Shown: positions 17,536 to 26,333 of the stretch, piece after piece
Numbering within the stretch: position 1 is the stretch's first letter
Layout of the letters: each line of letters opens with the position of its first letter
Assembly (NCBI RefSeq): GCF_021272185.1
Contig: NZ_JAJSEC010000007.1
Location: 173,948 to 237,947 of the forward strand
DNA from: Roseivivax sp. GX 12232
Lineage (GTDB): Bacteria > Pseudomonadota > Alphaproteobacteria > Rhodobacterales > Rhodobacteraceae
Direction of reading: 5' to 3'
Length of the DNA: 64,000 nt
Translations under genes and position numbers: made by a program
The notes under the pieces: model-generated
What the model was told of the DNA's origin: nothing
The model's input: the letters and a program-made list of their open reading frames with translations, nothing else
The model's database searches: none

Positions 17536-20492
17536 GTCAGCACCTCCGGGTCCGCGGGGTCAGAGACCGACCATTCGCCCAGCCGCGAGAGGTCGTCGTA
17601 ATCCGAGATGGCCTGATCGCTGAACATCGCCCGCCGCGCGGTGAAGCCCTTGTCGGGCGAAAGATAGCCCGCCACAAGCGTCTCGAACATGGCCCAAACC
17701 GTGGCGGGCTGCATCTCCTCGAGGGGGGCTGCCACCTCTTTCGTCTCGGAGCCGATCTGCAGGTAATGCGCCGAGCCCACGCCGCGCGGAGTGAGGTTCT
17801 CGAAGGCCCCGCGCATCACCAGTGCCGCGGTCAGCAGCAACTGCGGGTCGAAGCTTTTCTGCTGCTTCTCCGAAGGCGGCGCGCCGGTCTTGTAGTCGTA
17901 GAGATGCGCATAGCCGAGATCGTCCATGTCGATTCGGTCGGCGCGGGTGATCAGGGTGAAGTCCAGAGGCTCGATCCGCGTCTCGCCGCCGGTCTCGATA
18001 TGCGCCAGCCGGGCGCGCGCCTGCCGGGCCTTCTCGGCCTCGACGAAGGGCAGGGCGACCCGTCTCAGACGTGCATGCCAGAGCTGCCGGGCCAGAGGAA
18101 ATGGCACCTTTTCGGCCAGAACAGTCTCGATTTCCCGCAGGAAAGCCTCGGGCGTCGGCGCCAGCCCCGCGTCGCGCATGGCCTTGCCGAAGCGCTCCAG
18201 CGCGTCGTGGATCACCACCCCGCGCAAGAGCGCGTCGGGCGCCTGCATGAGCGGGTTCAGCGGATCGAGGCGCAGCACCTCCTTGGCGTAGATCGCGTAA
18301 GGATCGCGCACCAGCGTCTTCACCTGCGTCAGCCGCAGCTTGCGCGGCCGGGCCTCGGCGGGCGGCTTGGGCGAGGGCCGGGTGGCCGGGGCGCTGACCT
18401 CGGGCGCCTCCAGCGCCGCGACCCGCGCGCGCCAGGCGTCGCCGCGCGCGCGCATCTCGGCCAGGGCGCTGTCGCCCTCGCGTTCGGGCAGGCCCTCCAT
18501 GAGGTTCGTCAGCCGGTTCAGCCAGCGCGAGGGCACGGTGTCGGCGTCGTCGGATTTCACCGCGCGGGTCAGCCAGACCTCCCGCGCGCCGATCGCCTGC
18601 TGGAAGTCATGCGCAGCGAGGCCGATGCGCCGTTCGGGCAGTGTCAGACCCGCTTCCGCGCGCATCCGGCGGTTCAGCCAGGGGTCGGCCTTGGGCGCCT
18701 CGGGCCAGCTGCCCTCGTTCAGCCCGGCCAGGATGATGAGGTCCGCGCCCATGACGCGCGCCTCGATGGTGCCCCAGATGCGGATGTCGCGATGCACCGT
18801 CTCGCTGCGGCGCACCTCCTCGCGGGCGAGGATCGCGCCGAAAAGCTCGGCATAATCCCGCGCGGTCAGATCGGCGCCCGCGTCCGCCTCGGCGGCGAGG
18901 TCGTCCATGACCATCCGCAGGCTGCGGCCCGCCTCCTTGTCCCAAAGCGCGGCGGGCCCGGCCCCGGCGCTGCCCGCGACCACCGCCTCGGCCAGGGCGC
19001 GATGCGCGGCCACCCAGTCGGCGAGCGGCCGGGTCCCGGTGGCGCGCGGCGCGCAGAAACAGCGCCCGAGCCAGGCCGCCCAGCGGGTTTGGTCCGCCTT
19101 CTCGCCCCAGGCCGCCAGCGCCTCGGCGTCGGGATAGGGCATGCCCTTGCGGCGGATATGTGTCTCTAACTTGGGCAAAGCGGCGGTATGCGGACTGCGG
19201 TCGCGGCCCGGGTCGTCGCCGCCGTGGCAGAGCGGATGCTTCAGAAGCGCCAGCAGGCTCTCCGCCGTCAGATCCTCGTGCAGAAGCGCCGCCACCTGCC
19301 GCAAGAGCCGCCCCGGCGGGCTGAGCTGCGCGGGCTGGCCGGCGGAATCGTCCGGCACGATGTTCCAACGATCGAGCGCCGCCGAGACCTGCCGGGTCAG
19401 CACCCGGTCGGGCGTGACCAGCGCGGCGCGCGTGCCGTCCTCGGCGGCCTGGCGCAGGCGCATGGCGATGGCCACGGCTTCCTCGCGCGGGTTGGCGGCC
19501 TCGAGCAGCGTCATGCCCTCCGTCGCGGCACGCAGCGGCGGCAGCTCCGGCCCCTCGGCGCGCCATTGGTCGGTGACCGGCGCGGGCCGCAGCGCCAGGG
19601 ACACCAGCCGGTTGCGCGCGGGCGCGGGCGCATCACCGCCCCAGGGCCGCACGTCGGCGGGGCTCGCGCCTAGGTCGCGCAGCAGCCGGGCAAAGCGGAA
19701 CTGCGGGTGATCCTCGCCCGGCTGGCTTTGGTCTTTGCGCGGCATGTCGTCGATCAGCTGGTCCCAGACATGCCGCGGCAGGTCAAAGTCGAAGCCCGGC
19801 AGGATCACCGCCCCTTGGGGCAGACGCGCGACGGCACACATCATCTCGTGGGTGGTGCCGCGCGAGCCGGTGGAGCCCGCGACGATCACCGGGTGGCTCG
19901 GCGGGGCCTCGTCCCAGGTCTCCAGCCGGGCCTCCAAAGCGCGACGTTGCAGTTGCGCGGCATCCGGCGCGGGATGCGTGGCCTCGAAATAATGCTGCAC
20001 GATGCGCAGGAATTGCAGCGCGCGCTCCCAATGGCCGGAGAGGTCCGAGACGTCGAGCGCGGCGATGGCCTCGGGCGGCACATCCTCGATCTGCATCTCC
20101 TCCATGAGCTGCGCGAGGCTCTCGGCCAGGTCAAAAAGCGCCGCGCGCGGGGCGAGGTCGGGCTCCTGGTCCAGGAGCCGCGAGACCAGCGCGGTCAGCT
20201 CGAGCCGGCGGCGGAGCGGCGGCACGGGGGCCGGCAGGAGCGCCCGCAGCGCGGGGTCGCCGGTTTCGGTCAAAAGCCGCAGGCGCGGCAGGAAACCCGC
20301 GCGGTGATTGGCGAATTGCTCGGTCACGCGGCGCCGCATCCGGGCGCTGTTGAGGAAGAGCTCGGCCCGGGCCATGGCCTCGGGCGGCAGGCTCTCGTGG
20401 CGCGCGGTCAGGCCCCGGACCAGCTCGGCGGGGAAGTCCGCGCCGGGCGGCAGGGCGTAAAGCCGCGGGGTCGGGGCATCCGCGAAGATCAT
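17532..20492 (-). CDS. addB: Double-strand break repair protein AddB
   Basis: A 986-residue AddB subunit of the alphaproteobacterial type. The N-terminal half is a degenerate helicase fold; I see no convincing Walker A, which fits AddB proteins in this group. The C-terminal nuclease domain contains RKLRLTQVKTLVRDPYAIYA, LRGVVIHDALERFGKAM, and the catalytic segments ITRADRIDMDDLG and HLYDYKTGAPPSEKQ. The chosen ATG at 20492 gives MIFADAPTPRLYALPPG; the frame extends upstream through the neighbouring gene but that part is a shadow. Overlaps murU upstream and addA downstream by four bases each. Confidence 0.94.
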   Translation of the reverse strand: MIFADAPTPRLYALPPGADFPAELVRGLTARHESLPPEAMARAELFLNSARMRRRVTEQFANHRAGFLPRLRLLTETGDPALRALLPAPVPPLRRRLELTALVSRLLDQEPDLAPRAALFDLAESLAQLMEEMQIEDVPPEAIAALDVSDLSGHWERALQFLRIVQHYFEATHPAPDAAQLQRRALEARLETWDEAPPSHPVIVAGSTGSRGTTHEMMCAVARLPQGAVILPGFDFDLPRHVWDQLIDDMPRKDQSQPGEDHPQFRFARLLRDLGASPADVRPWGGDAPAPARNRLVSLALRPAPVTDQWRAEGPELPPLRAATEGMTLLEAANPREEAVAIAMRLRQAAEDGTRAALVTPDRVLTRQVSAALDRWNIVPDDSAGQPAQLSPPGRLLRQVAALLHEDLTAESLLALLKHPLCHGGDDPGRDRSPHTAALPKLETHIRRKGMPYPDAEALAAWGEKADQTRWAAWLGRCFCAPRATGTRPLADWVAAHRALAEAVVAGSAGAGPAALWDKEAGRSLRMVMDDLAAEADAGADLTARDYAELFGAILAREEVRRSETVHRDIRIWGTIEARVMGADLIILAGLNEGSWPEAPKADPWLNRRMRAEAGLTLPERRIGLAAHDFQQAIGAREVWLTRAVKSDDADTVPSRWLNRLTNLMEGLPEREGDSALAEMRARGDAWRARVAALEAPEVSAPATRPSPKPPAEARPRKLRLTQVKTLVRDPYAIYAKEVLRLDPLNPLMQAPDALLRGVVIHDALERFGKAMRDAGLAPTPEAFLREIETVLAEKVPFPLARQLWHARLRRVALPFVEAEKARQARARLAHIETGGETRIEPLDFTLITRADRIDMDDLGYAHLYDYKTGAPPSEKQQKSFDPQLLLTAALVMRGAFENLTPRGVGSAHYLQIGSETKEVAAPLEEMQPATVWAMFETLVAGYLSPDKGFTARRAMFSDQAISDYDDLSRLGEWSVSDPADPEVLT

Positions 20493-21157
20493 TGCGCCAG
20501 CATCTCCTCGGCCAGGGCGATGCCCTCGGGGTGGCCGACGTCGGCCCAGCGGCCGGGGTAGTCGCAACCGTAAAGCCGGCCCTCCGCCGCCATGCGGTTC
20601 CACAGGAGGTTCAGCGAAAAGACCCGCTCCGGGATCTCGGAAAGCGCTTCGGTCTTGAGGATCTGCACGCCGGTGTAGACGTGATTTCCCCCGCGTTCGA
20701 GCCGCATATCGGGCCCAAGGGCGAAGTCGCCGCCGCCTTGCCGCCCGACGGCGCGCGTCACCGGCAGGCAGAGGAGCAGCGCGTCCATCCGCGCCGGATC
20801 CCAGGCCTCGGCCAGCACCTCCAGCGGATTGGGCCCGGCGAAGACGGCATCGGCGTTCATTGTGTAGACCGGCCCGGCGCCAAGCTGCGGCAGGGCGTTG
20901 CGCAGACCGCCGCCGGTGTCGAGGATCTCCTCGGTCTCGACGATGACCTGCACGTCGCGCCCCTCGAGGTGCCGCTGGATCTGGTCGGCGTGGTAATGCG
21001 CGTTGACCACCCGGCGCGGCAGGTGGTCGGCCAGCGCCAAGGTGCGGTCGAGAAGCGTCTGGTTTTCGACCCTGATCAGGGGTTTCGGGCGGGATTTCGT
21101 CAGCGCGCCCATGCGCGTGCCGAACCCAGCGGCGAAGATCATCGCGGCCTCAGGCAT
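20489..21157 (-). CDS. murU: MurU-like nucleotidyltransferase
   Basis: A 222-residue sugar-1-phosphate nucleotidyltransferase. The N-terminal signature AAMIFAAGFGTRMGALTKSR and PKPLIRVENQTLLDRTL bind the nucleotide; YTMNADAVFAG carries the metal-binding Asp. With the kinase AmgK immediately upstream (overlapping by eight bases) it matches the MurNAc alpha-1-phosphate uridylyltransferase of the peptidoglycan recycling shortcut that bypasses de novo UDP-MurNAc synthesis and underlies fosfomycin tolerance in pseudomonads. Function is inferred from the pair. Confidence 0.85.
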   Translation of the reverse strand: MPEAAMIFAAGFGTRMGALTKSRPKPLIRVENQTLLDRTLALADHLPRRVVNAHYHADQIQRHLEGRDVQVIVETEEILDTGGGLRNALPQLGAGPVYTMNADAVFAGPNPLEVLAEAWDPARMDALLLCLPVTRAVGRQGGGDFALGPDMRLERGGNHVYTGVQILKTEALSEIPERVFSLNLLWNRMAAEGRLYGCDYPGRWADVGHPEGIALAEEMLAQ

Positions 21158-22121
21158 GGCGTTTCATATGTTCTCTCACGGCGGGCTCCGGGGCGGGCAG
21201 AAGGTCGGTGACGCGGGGCGTGAGGTCAGCCAGCGCCGGGTGGCGCAGGTCGCGCATCAGGTGGGCCCAGACGCGGGGCATCATGTCGACGTAATGCGGC
21301 TTGCCCCGGACCGCGGCCAGCCGGGCGAAGATGCCCAGGATGCGCAGGTTGCGCGCCGCGCCCTGGACCGCAAGCGCGGCGGAGAACCCTTCGTCCGAGA
21401 GGCCGGTTGCGCCGAGATAGAGCCTGATCGCGGCCTCGCGGGCGGGCTCCGAGACATCGCGCCGCGCGTCCTCCAGCAGGGAGACCACGTCGTAGGCGCG
21501 GTGGCCGACCAGCGCGTCCTGGAAGTCGAGAAGGCCCGCCCGCGCCGGGCCTTCACGCTCGGGCAGCCAGATCAGGTTCTCGGCGTGGTAGTCGCGCAGG
21601 ATGGTGACCGCGCAGTCCGGGCAGTGACGGTCGATGGCGGCGCTCAGCGCGGCGGCCAGGTCGGTGCGGTCCTCTGGGCGCGTCTCGGTGCCCGCGCCGG
21701 TCAGATACCAGCCCAGCGCATCCTCGGTCTGGCGGGCGAAATAGCCCGCGTCGGCGCGTGCCAACCCGGGGGGCGGCGACAGCCGCTGCAGCGCCAGAAG
21801 CGCCTCGATCGCGGTTTCATAGAGCCTGATTTCGGTCGCCTCGTCGCGGTCCGCGAGGCCGGCAAACAGCGCGTCGCCCAGGTCCTCGATCAGGAGAAGC
21901 CCCGGCGCCTCGGCCAGGATGCGCGGGGCGCTGAGCCCATGTTGCGTCAGGTAGCGCGCGAGCGCGGCGAACCGGGCGGGATCGCCCTCGGGGTCCTCCA
22001 TCAGGATGGCGCTGCCCGAGGGCGATTTCAGCCTTGTGTAGCGCCGCGCGGAAGCATCGCCCGCGAGCGGGCTGCGGCGGGCCGTGTCCCATCCGGCGGT
22101 GGCGAGAAACGTCTCTAACAC
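21150..22121 (-). CDS. amgK: Anomeric sugar kinase AmgK (APH family)
   Basis: A 323-residue aminoglycoside-phosphotransferase-fold kinase, probably making MurNAc/GlcNAc alpha-1-phosphate for MurU. Visible motifs: SPLAGDASARRYTRL at the N-lobe, catalytic loop LRDYHAENLIWLP, and the metal motif LLDFQDALVGHRAYDVVSLL. The start is taken as the GTG at 22121 (VLETFLATAGWD), which overlaps the tsaE stop by seven bases; the frame remains open upstream but only as a shadow of tsaE. Second gene of the tsaE-amgK-murU-addB-addA chain. Confidence 0.87.
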   Translation of the reverse strand: MLETFLATAGWDTARRSPLAGDASARRYTRLKSPSGSAILMEDPEGDPARFAALARYLTQHGLSAPRILAEAPGLLLIEDLGDALFAGLADRDEATEIRLYETAIEALLALQRLSPPPGLARADAGYFARQTEDALGWYLTGAGTETRPEDRTDLAAALSAAIDRHCPDCAVTILRDYHAENLIWLPEREGPARAGLLDFQDALVGHRAYDVVSLLEDARRDVSEPAREAAIRLYLGATGLSDEGFSAALAVQGAARNLRILGIFARLAAVRGKPHYVDMMPRVWAHLMRDLRHPALADLTPRVTDLLPAPEPAVREHMKRHA

Positions 22122-22591
22122 GGGGCAATCCCGTCGAGTTTGGCCGCCCAGCGGGCGTCGCTCCAGCTCAGGTCCAGGAGCCGTTCGTCGGGGGATGCGC
22201 CGTCCGAGAAGGCCAGCGACAGCGCGGTCTCGGGGGCGACCTCCTGCAGGCGGTCGGGCCATTCGATCAGGCAGATCGCCGTGTCGAAGGCTTCGGCGAG
22301 GCCCAGTTCCAGCACGCTGTTGGGCCCGTCGAGGCGGTAGAGATCGGCGTGCCAGATCTCCGTCTCGGGCGTCTCGTAGGTCTGCACCAGCGTGAAGGTG
22401 GGCGAGGGCACGTCCTCGGGGGTGGCGAGCCGGGACTGGATCAGGGCGCGGGCGAAATGGGTTTTGCCGGCGCCGATGCCGCCCGAGAGGAGGAGCACGT
22501 CGCCGGGGCTTAGCCGGGGGGCGAGGGCCGCGGCCAGCGCGGCCGTGGCCTCGGCGTCGGGCAGGGGGATGTGCAGGCGCTGGGCTGGCAT
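22115..22591 (-). CDS. tsaE: tRNA threonylcarbamoyladenosine biosynthesis ATPase TsaE
   Basis: A 158-residue P-loop protein needed for the universal t6A modification of ANN-decoding tRNAs, acting with TsaB and TsaD. Walker A is SGGIGAGKTHFARALIQ (about residues 36-52), then LATPEDVPSPTFTLVQTYE and the conserved WHADLYRL and LIEWPDRLQE blocks. Length is normal. First gene of the overlapping leftward chain; no gene lies within 220 bp upstream, so a promoter is expected between 22592 and 22811, though I see no clear boxes. Confidence 0.94.
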   Translation of the reverse strand: MPAQRLHIPLPDAEATAALAAALAPRLSPGDVLLLSGGIGAGKTHFARALIQSRLATPEDVPSPTFTLVQTYETPETEIWHADLYRLDGPNSVLELGLAEAFDTAICLIEWPDRLQEVAPETALSLAFSDGASPDERLLDLSWSDARWAAKLDGIAPC

Positions 22592-22811
22592 GGGCGCGAG
22601 ACTATCGCGCCCATGATCACTCGCAAGAGGGGATCGCGGATCGGCCGGGTGACGCGGCGGCTGGGGGTGGCTTGTGGTGGTGGCTGGACGGTCTGTGCGA
22701 GGGTGCGGCGCGGGCAGGGGGGATCAGGCGATATGCGACGAAAACCTCTGCACAGAGCCTGATATTGCCCGGATCAGCTCACCTAGAACACCCGGCCCTA
22801 ACTGCCGCGGA
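22592..22811. other. Intergenic region upstream of tsaE, nothing recognised
   Basis: The 220 bp between the tsaE start and the 3' end of the PAS protein contain no coding signal or repeat I can support. Read leftward it should hold the promoter of the tsaE-amgK-murU-addBA chain. Confidence 0.5.
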
Positions 22812-23981
22812 TCACCCCGCCCCGCGTCCCGGCCCCCGCGAGAAGCGCACCAGCAGCGCGCCCCCGGCGAGCGGTGCGCAGGCCACCGCCAGGAGGTGCC
22901 CCGAGGGGCCCGGGGCGACGCCCTGCCAGGCCTCGCCCCGGTCGCGCGCCTCGAGCGCGGAGGCGACCTCGGACCAGCCCTCCCCGGGGGCCGATTTCGC
23001 GCGCCATTCGGCCAGCGCCTCACCCAGCGTCGCCTCGCGGATCTGCGCGCCCGCGTCGAAAAGCCAGAGCCGCCGGTAGCTGGCGTTCGAGAAGATGCAG
23101 ATGCCGCCCGCGTCGAAGACCGCGATGGCGTCGCCCAGCGCCTCGATCACCGCGTGGTTCAGGGTCAGCTCCTCGCGGAAGCGGCGGGTCAGGGCGATCT
23201 CGGAGCTGATGTCCTCGAAGAGGAAGGCGATGGCGCCGTCGGGATGGGCGCGCCCGGTGATCCGGTAGGTGGTCTCGTCGGGCAGGCTCCAGGTCTCGGT
23301 GTAGCGGTCCTCCTTGGCGGCCTCCACGAGGTCGGCGAGATGGGCGCGCCAGTCGGCGTAGCTTTTGGGTTCCGGCATGACCCGGCTTTCGCGCAGCTGG
23401 TCGAAGAAGGTCACCAGCGTCGGCCGGGCCGAGAGGAAGGGCGCCGAGAGTCTTGTGAGATCCAGGAGTGCGGGGTTGAACAGCGCGAGCTGCCGGTCGC
23501 GGTCGAAGATCGCGAGGCCGGTGGGCAGCGATGCGAAGGTCTTGCCGAGCGTCTGCACGAAGGTCGCCCGGGCGGTCTCGGCGGCGACCAGGGGGCCCGC
23601 GTCCTGGGCATAATGCAGCGCGCCGCCGCGGGTGGCGCGGGTCTGCACGTCGAACCAGCCGGGCGTGGCAGGGCCCTTGGGCTCGAGCCGGATGCGGCGC
23701 ACGGCGCGGCGGTCCTCGGGGACGGGGTCGGGAAAGACCCGTTCCGCCCCGATGCGCGCGGCGAGGCGGCGGTAACTGGCATTGGCCCAGAGCAGGTTGC
23801 CGGTGGCCGAGGTCAGCCAGATCGGCGCGGGGGCGCGTTCGGCGGCGAGCCGTTCGGCGCTGGCGGGACGCGGCAGGCGGGCGCCGCGCGCCGGGCCGGG
23901 CAGGGCGCCCTGCAGGGGGCCGATCAGCACCAGCGCCAGCCCCGTGCCCACCAAAATCGCGAAGATCGCCGCCCCGGCCAT
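22812..23981 (-). CDS. Membrane-anchored PAS-domain protein without recognised output domain
   Basis: A 389-residue protein. An N-terminal membrane helix (about residues 2-26) is followed by at least two, probably three, PAS domains: LTSATGNLLWANASYRRL near 60, ASLPTGLAIFDRDRQLALF near 160 and EALGDAIAVFDAGGICIFS near 285. I see no histidine-kinase H-box, GGDEF, EAL or HTH after them; the protein ends shortly after the last PAS in a Gly/Arg-rich tail. It resembles the N-terminal sensor half of a kinase. The start is the ATG at 23981, because GGAGGGG lies just before it; an in-frame TTG lies four codons upstream. Confidence 0.75.
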   Translation of the reverse strand: MAGAAIFAILVGTGLALVLIGPLQGALPGPARGARLPRPASAERLAAERAPAPIWLTSATGNLLWANASYRRLAARIGAERVFPDPVPEDRRAVRRIRLEPKGPATPGWFDVQTRATRGGALHYAQDAGPLVAAETARATFVQTLGKTFASLPTGLAIFDRDRQLALFNPALLDLTRLSAPFLSARPTLVTFFDQLRESRVMPEPKSYADWRAHLADLVEAAKEDRYTETWSLPDETTYRITGRAHPDGAIAFLFEDISSEIALTRRFREELTLNHAVIEALGDAIAVFDAGGICIFSNASYRRLWLFDAGAQIREATLGEALAEWRAKSAPGEGWSEVASALEARDRGEAWQGVAPGPSGHLLAVACAPLAGGALLVRFSRGPGRGAG

Positions 23982-24172
23982 GCGCCCCTCCAAGAGAACG
24001 ATCCTCAGGCTGGCAAGATTCGGTTAACCACGGGTTAACGGCCGGTTAACCCTGTGGGGCGGGGCAGGGTGAGACGGTCGATGAGGGCGCGAAAAGCGGC
24101 GGTCAGGCTTCGTCCGAGAACACCGCGCGCCGGACCGCCGTCACCAGCACTCACGCCGGTGCAGAGCCACAG

Positions 24173-25564
24173 TCATCCCTCGAAAGGCCGGTTCTGCCCC
24201 ATCGGCGCCCGCGCCGCGCGGGTGTCCACGGCGACCGCGGAGAGCGGCCAGACAACCTCGACGATGGCGCCGCGCCGGGGGCCGCCGCTGCCCGCGAAGG
24301 GGTCCGAGCCATTGGCGAAGCTCAACTCCGCCCCGGTCCGTTCAAGCAGCGTCTTGGCGATGAAGAGCCCCAGCCCCATGCCCTCGTAGGCCGGGCGCTG
24401 GCCGCGGTCGGTCTCGGTCCGGCGCGAGCGCATGAAGGGGTCGCCGATCCGGCCCAGGAGATGCGGCGGGAAGCCGCTGCCGTCGTCGACGATGCGGATC
24501 GAGACGAGGTCGTCGGACCAGAGCGTCTCGATCCAGACGGTGCTGCGGGCGAAATCCACCGCGTTCTGAATCAGGTTGCGCAGCCCGTGGATGATCTCGG
24601 GGCGGCGCAGGACCAGGGGCTCCTCCTCGCTGCCGCCGGGGCCGCGCTGGGCCTCGACGCGGATCACCTTGCCGCGGTCCTCATGCGGCTCGGCGGCCTC
24701 GCGGATGACCTCGAGAAGCGGCGCCTGGCGGAGCTGCAGGTCGTCCTTCCCGACCCGCCCCATGGAGCGCAGGATATCGCGGCAGCGGTCCGCCTGTTCG
24801 CGGATCAGCAGCGCGTCGGACTGCAGCTCGGGCCGGTCGTCGAGCTCTTCGATCAGCTCCGAGGAGGTCAGCTTGATGGTCGCCAGCGGCGTGCCCAGCT
24901 CGTGCGCGGCCGCCGCCACCACCCCGCCCAGGTCGTTGAGCTTCTGCGCCCGGCCCAGCGCCATCTGCGTCGCCGCCAAGGCGTCGCCCATGGAATGCAT
25001 CTCCTGGGTGATGCGGCGGGCGTAGATCGAGATGAAGATCAACGCGATCGTGATCGCCGCCCATTGCCCGAAGACGAAGAGGTCGGGAATGCGCAGCAGC
25101 TCGCCCGCCTCGGTGGTCAGCGGCAGGTGGTAGAAGACCAGCCCGGTGACCAGCGCGAAGGCGGTGATGTTCAGAAAGACCGTGCGCGCCAGGGGCAGCA
25201 CCGCCGCCGAGACGGTGACCGGCGCCAGGATCAAGAGCGAGAAGGGATTGTGCAGCCCGCCGGTCAGGAACAGCAGGAAGGCCAGCTGCAGCACGTCGAA
25301 GAGCACCATGAGCAGGTTCTCGGTCTCCGACAGGCGTTTGTTCTCGGGGAAGATGAACATCGCCACGAGGTTGCCGATGATCGAGATGCCGATGGCCAGG
25401 ATGCACAGCCCGGTCTCCAGGTCCATGCGGTAGACCTGTTCGGCCACCACGATGGCGGCGAGCTGGCCGGCGATGGCAAACCAGCGCAACAGGATCATGG
25501 TGCGCAGGCGGATCCAGTTGGCGCGGCGGCCTTCGCCGTAAATGCCGATGTCGGCGTCGGTCAT
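24173..25564 (-). CDS. regB: Redox sensor histidine kinase RegB/PrrB (ActS)
   Basis: A 463-residue global redox sensor kinase controlling photosynthesis, respiration, nitrogen and carbon fixation genes in this group. Six membrane helices lie in residues 25-185. The quinone-sensing motif GGLHNPF lies near residue 102, the H-box is AAAAHELGTPLATIKL with the phosphorylated His near 220, and the redox-active Cys is in EQADRCRDILRSMGR near 260. ATP-binding N and G boxes are LRNLIQNAVDFA and YEGMGLGLFIAKTLLE. The length matches RegB (about 460). The chosen ATG at 25564 gives MTDADIGIYGEG. Divergent from senC-regA, as in Rhodobacter. Confidence 0.95.
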   Translation of the reverse strand: MTDADIGIYGEGRRANWIRLRTMILLRWFAIAGQLAAIVVAEQVYRMDLETGLCILAIGISIIGNLVAMFIFPENKRLSETENLLMVLFDVLQLAFLLFLTGGLHNPFSLLILAPVTVSAAVLPLARTVFLNITAFALVTGLVFYHLPLTTEAGELLRIPDLFVFGQWAAITIALIFISIYARRITQEMHSMGDALAATQMALGRAQKLNDLGGVVAAAAHELGTPLATIKLTSSELIEELDDRPELQSDALLIREQADRCRDILRSMGRVGKDDLQLRQAPLLEVIREAAEPHEDRGKVIRVEAQRGPGGSEEEPLVLRRPEIIHGLRNLIQNAVDFARSTVWIETLWSDDLVSIRIVDDGSGFPPHLLGRIGDPFMRSRRTETDRGQRPAYEGMGLGLFIAKTLLERTGAELSFANGSDPFAGSGGPRRGAIVEVVWPLSAVAVDTRAARAPMGQNRPFEG

Positions 25565-25646
25565 CTGCGCCAACCTGTCTCTTGCGGGCGGTGTGGCAAG
25601 TGATAAAGCCGGGGCGGTTCCGAGGCAATCGCGGAGGGTGCGACCC
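25565..25646. promoter_or_regulatory. Divergent regB / senC-regA promoter region
   Basis: An 82-bp region between two divergent starts. In Rhodobacter this intergenic region drives both sides and is autoregulated by RegA. I can see GC-rich halves such as GCGGTT and GCGG but not a convincing full RegA site, so binding is inferred from synteny only. Confidence 0.45.
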
Positions 25647-26261
25647 ATGCGCTGGATTTACGTGATAGCGGCCGCCCTGGTGCTGGCGGCGGTGACCGGG
25701 GTGACGGTCTTCTGGTCGGTGCTGCGCGGCGACGCCGAGACCTTCGCCTCCTGCCGCGAGGGCGCGGTGGCCGGCAATATCGGCGGTGAGTTCACCCTGG
25801 TGAACGGCGCCGGCGAGACGGTGACCTCGGAGGCCTTGGTCAGCGAGCCGACGCTGGTCTACTTCGGCTATACCTTCTGCCCGGACGTCTGCCCCTTCGA
25901 CACGGTGCGCAACGCCGCGGCGATCGACCTTCTGGCCGAGGAGGGCGTGGAGGCCCAGAACGCCTTCATCACCGTCGACCCCGCGCGGGACACCCCCGAG
26001 GTCGTGGGCGAGTTCGCCCAGGCGATCCACCCCGAGATGATCGGCCTCACCGGCAGCCCACAGCAGATCCGCGAAGCGGCCGAGGCCTTCCGGGTGATCT
26101 ACCAGGTGCCGCAGGACCCCGAGGACGAGTATTACCTCGTGAACCACACCACCTTCACCTACCTCCTGATGCCCGAAGAGGGCTTCGTCGACTACTTCCG
26201 CCGGGAGGCCCCGGCCGAGCAGATCGCCGAGCGTGTCGCCTGTTTCGCCGAGGCAGCATGA
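25647..26261 (+). CDS. senC: SCO1/SenC/PrrC family copper chaperone
   Basis: A 204-residue periplasmic thioredoxin-fold protein anchored by an N-terminal helix (YVIAAALVLAAVTGVTVFW). The copper-binding pair is FCPDVCPFDT (Cys about 78 and 82) and the ligand His is in NHTTFTYLL near 166. SCO proteins deliver copper to cytochrome oxidase and can act as thiol reductases; in Rhodobacter SenC/PrrC also passes the oxygen signal from the cbb3 oxidase to RegB. The ATG at 25647 gives MRWIYVIAA and follows GGAGGG. It is followed by regA after 72 bp. Confidence 0.94.
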   Translation: MRWIYVIAAALVLAAVTGVTVFWSVLRGDAETFASCREGAVAGNIGGEFTLVNGAGETVTSEALVSEPTLVYFGYTFCPDVCPFDTVRNAAAIDLLAEEGVEAQNAFITVDPARDTPEVVGEFAQAIHPEMIGLTGSPQQIREAAEAFRVIYQVPQDPEDEYYLVNHTTFTYLLMPEEGFVDYFRREAPAEQIAERVACFAEAA

Positions 26262-26333
26262 CGCAGCGGTTTGACCGCATCCCGGCCCGCGCCTAGATCA
26301 GAGGCACTCCGGCAGGACCGGAGGCAGGCAAGG

